Below, piece by piece: positions 63,416-64,000 of a stretch of DNA of 64,000 nucleotides. The stretch lies in assembly GCF_003325375.1 (NCBI RefSeq), contig NZ_CP030862.1:1119501-1183500 (forward strand), in the 5' to 3' direction. The notes beneath the pieces are model-generated. The model had not been told where the DNA came from, did no database searches, and worked only from the letters and a program-made list of their open reading frames with translations. Position numbers and translations under genes: made by a program. This stretch comes from Streptomyces globosus (GTDB lineage: Bacteria; Actinomycetota; Actinomycetes; Streptomycetales; Streptomycetaceae). Numbering within the stretch: position 1 is the stretch's first letter; the number at the start of each line of letters is the position of its first letter.

Positions 63416-64000
63416 ACGGAGCGAGCCGCGAGGCACTGGCCTCCGCGCGCGAGCGCCTCGACGCGCTGACGGACAACACGTCCGTCGACGCGGCGAAGCT
63501 CGCCGGTGAGCTGGCTGCCGTCACCGCGCTGCTCGACCGTGAGGTCTCGCTGCGCCGGGTCCTCACCGACCCGGCGCAGCCCGCCGAGGCCAGGGCCGAG
63601 CTGGCGCAGCGCCTGCTCGCCGGCCAGGTCGGCGGGGAGACCCTCGACCTGGTCATGGGCACGGTCCGGTCCCGCTGGTCCCAGTCCCGCGACCTCGTCG
63701 ACGGCCTGGAGCAGCTGGCGGACACCGCCGACCTCACGGCGGCCCAGCAGAGCGGCGCGCTCGACGGCGTCGAGGACGAGCTGTTCCGGTTCACCCGGAT
63801 CGTCGCCTCGAACCCCGAGCTGCGCGCCGCGCTGACCGACCGGACGGCCACCGCCTCCGCCAAGGGCGAGCTGCTGCGCAGCCTGCTCGGCGGCAAGGCC
63901 CACGCCGTCACCGAGCGGATGGTCACCCGTCTCGTCACGCACCCGCGTGGACGTAGCCTGGAAGGGGGCCTCGAGGCCCTGTCCAAGCTCGCCGCCGAGC
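63412..64000 (+). CDS. atpH: ATP synthase F1 subunit delta, 3' end outside window
   Basis: Begins at ATG 63412 overlapping atpF; 196 residues are visible (MNGASREALASARERLDALT..., DLVDGLEQLADTADL, TASAKGELLRSLL). Family length is about 270, so the last third is missing only because the window ends. Connects stalk and F1 head. Confidence 0.95.
   Translation, partial: MNGASREALASARERLDALTDNTSVDAAKLAGELAAVTALLDREVSLRRVLTDPAQPAEARAELAQRLLAGQVGGETLDLVMGTVRSRWSQSRDLVDGLEQLADTADLTAAQQSGALDGVEDELFRFTRIVASNPELRAALTDRTATASAKGELLRSLLGGKAHAVTERMVTRLVTHPRGRSLEGGLEALSKLAAE

Overview
The window is chromosomal DNA of very high GC content with codon third positions almost always G or C, GTG and TTG starts, strong GGAGG-type ribosome sites and many ATGA/GTGA stop-start overlaps. 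The gene content (a conservon, a two-domain Kgd oxoglutarate dehydrogenase, WhiJ-like regulator sets, NHEJ genes, an NrtL protein, and the lysA-hom-thrC-thrB-rho-rpmE-prfA-prmC-glyA-atp series) points to Streptomyces or a very close relative. From memory the order resembles the S. coelicolor core region around SCO5281 to SCO5371. That synteny is recalled, not computed here.

Layout. 1-3750: the right edge of an FxSxx-COOH-type RiPP locus, with the C-terminal part of an HExxH peptide-modification protein and the TIR/NB-ARC/TPR protein FxsT. 3795-5603: a TrmB-LuxR type regulator, an unrecognised 116-residue protein and a 66-residue secreted peptide with a duplicated LPxxDFGWQ motif; this trio is my best candidate for an undescribed small system. 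5740-14638: kgd, an OmpR-type two-component pair, a lipoprotein, a GT-C membrane glycosyltransferase and a DUF1877 protein. 14769-18657: lon with an HspR (HAIR-like) operator, a MarR regulator and a PP2C-like phosphatase. 19057-25521: a complete conservon (cvnA-B-C-D) followed by a StyA-like flavin monooxygenase, whose 3' end overlaps a convergent NlpC/P60 endopeptidase by 211 bp. 27051-30764: a DUF6325/SHOCT pair and a SEDS plus class B PBP pair.

30764-30926 is a 163-bp MITE-like element with 22-bp perfect terminal inverted repeats and TA target duplication, inserted exactly in the PBP stop codon. 31120-33843: an AurF-like diiron protein with a TetR regulator, a small protein and a secreted membrane-anchored protein. 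34035-37794: a NERD-like protein, Ku, a LigD-type polymerase and an ATP-dependent ligase (NHEJ). 37835-42871: small Streptomyces families, an XdhC-like protein, a phosphoribosyltransferase/hydrolase operon and a WhiJ-type set (DUF397, XRE/DUF5753, HATPase). 43394-43465 is tRNA-Arg(CCG). 43619-50296: a receiver-only response regulator and nrtL (both apparently leaderless), lysA, hom-thrC and thrB. 50721-59303: rho, an LCP protein, rpmE, prfA, prmC, tsaC, a phosphatase-like protein lacking the nucleophilic Cys, and glyA. 59421-64000: a polyprenyl-phosphate GlcNAc-1-P transferase and the start of the atp operon (atpI-B-E-F-H, the last cut by the window end).

Most of the window is ordinary streptomycete core genome: the aspartate-family amino acid pathway, translation termination, transcription termination and ATP synthesis. 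The accessory or unusual items are at the left edge (RiPP locus and peptide gene), the MITE, the StyA/NlpC tail-to-tail overlap, the degenerate enzymes (phosphatase, NERD) and the unassigned 42872-43306 stretch. All coordinates and motifs were read by hand from the sequence; no alignments or database searches were run.
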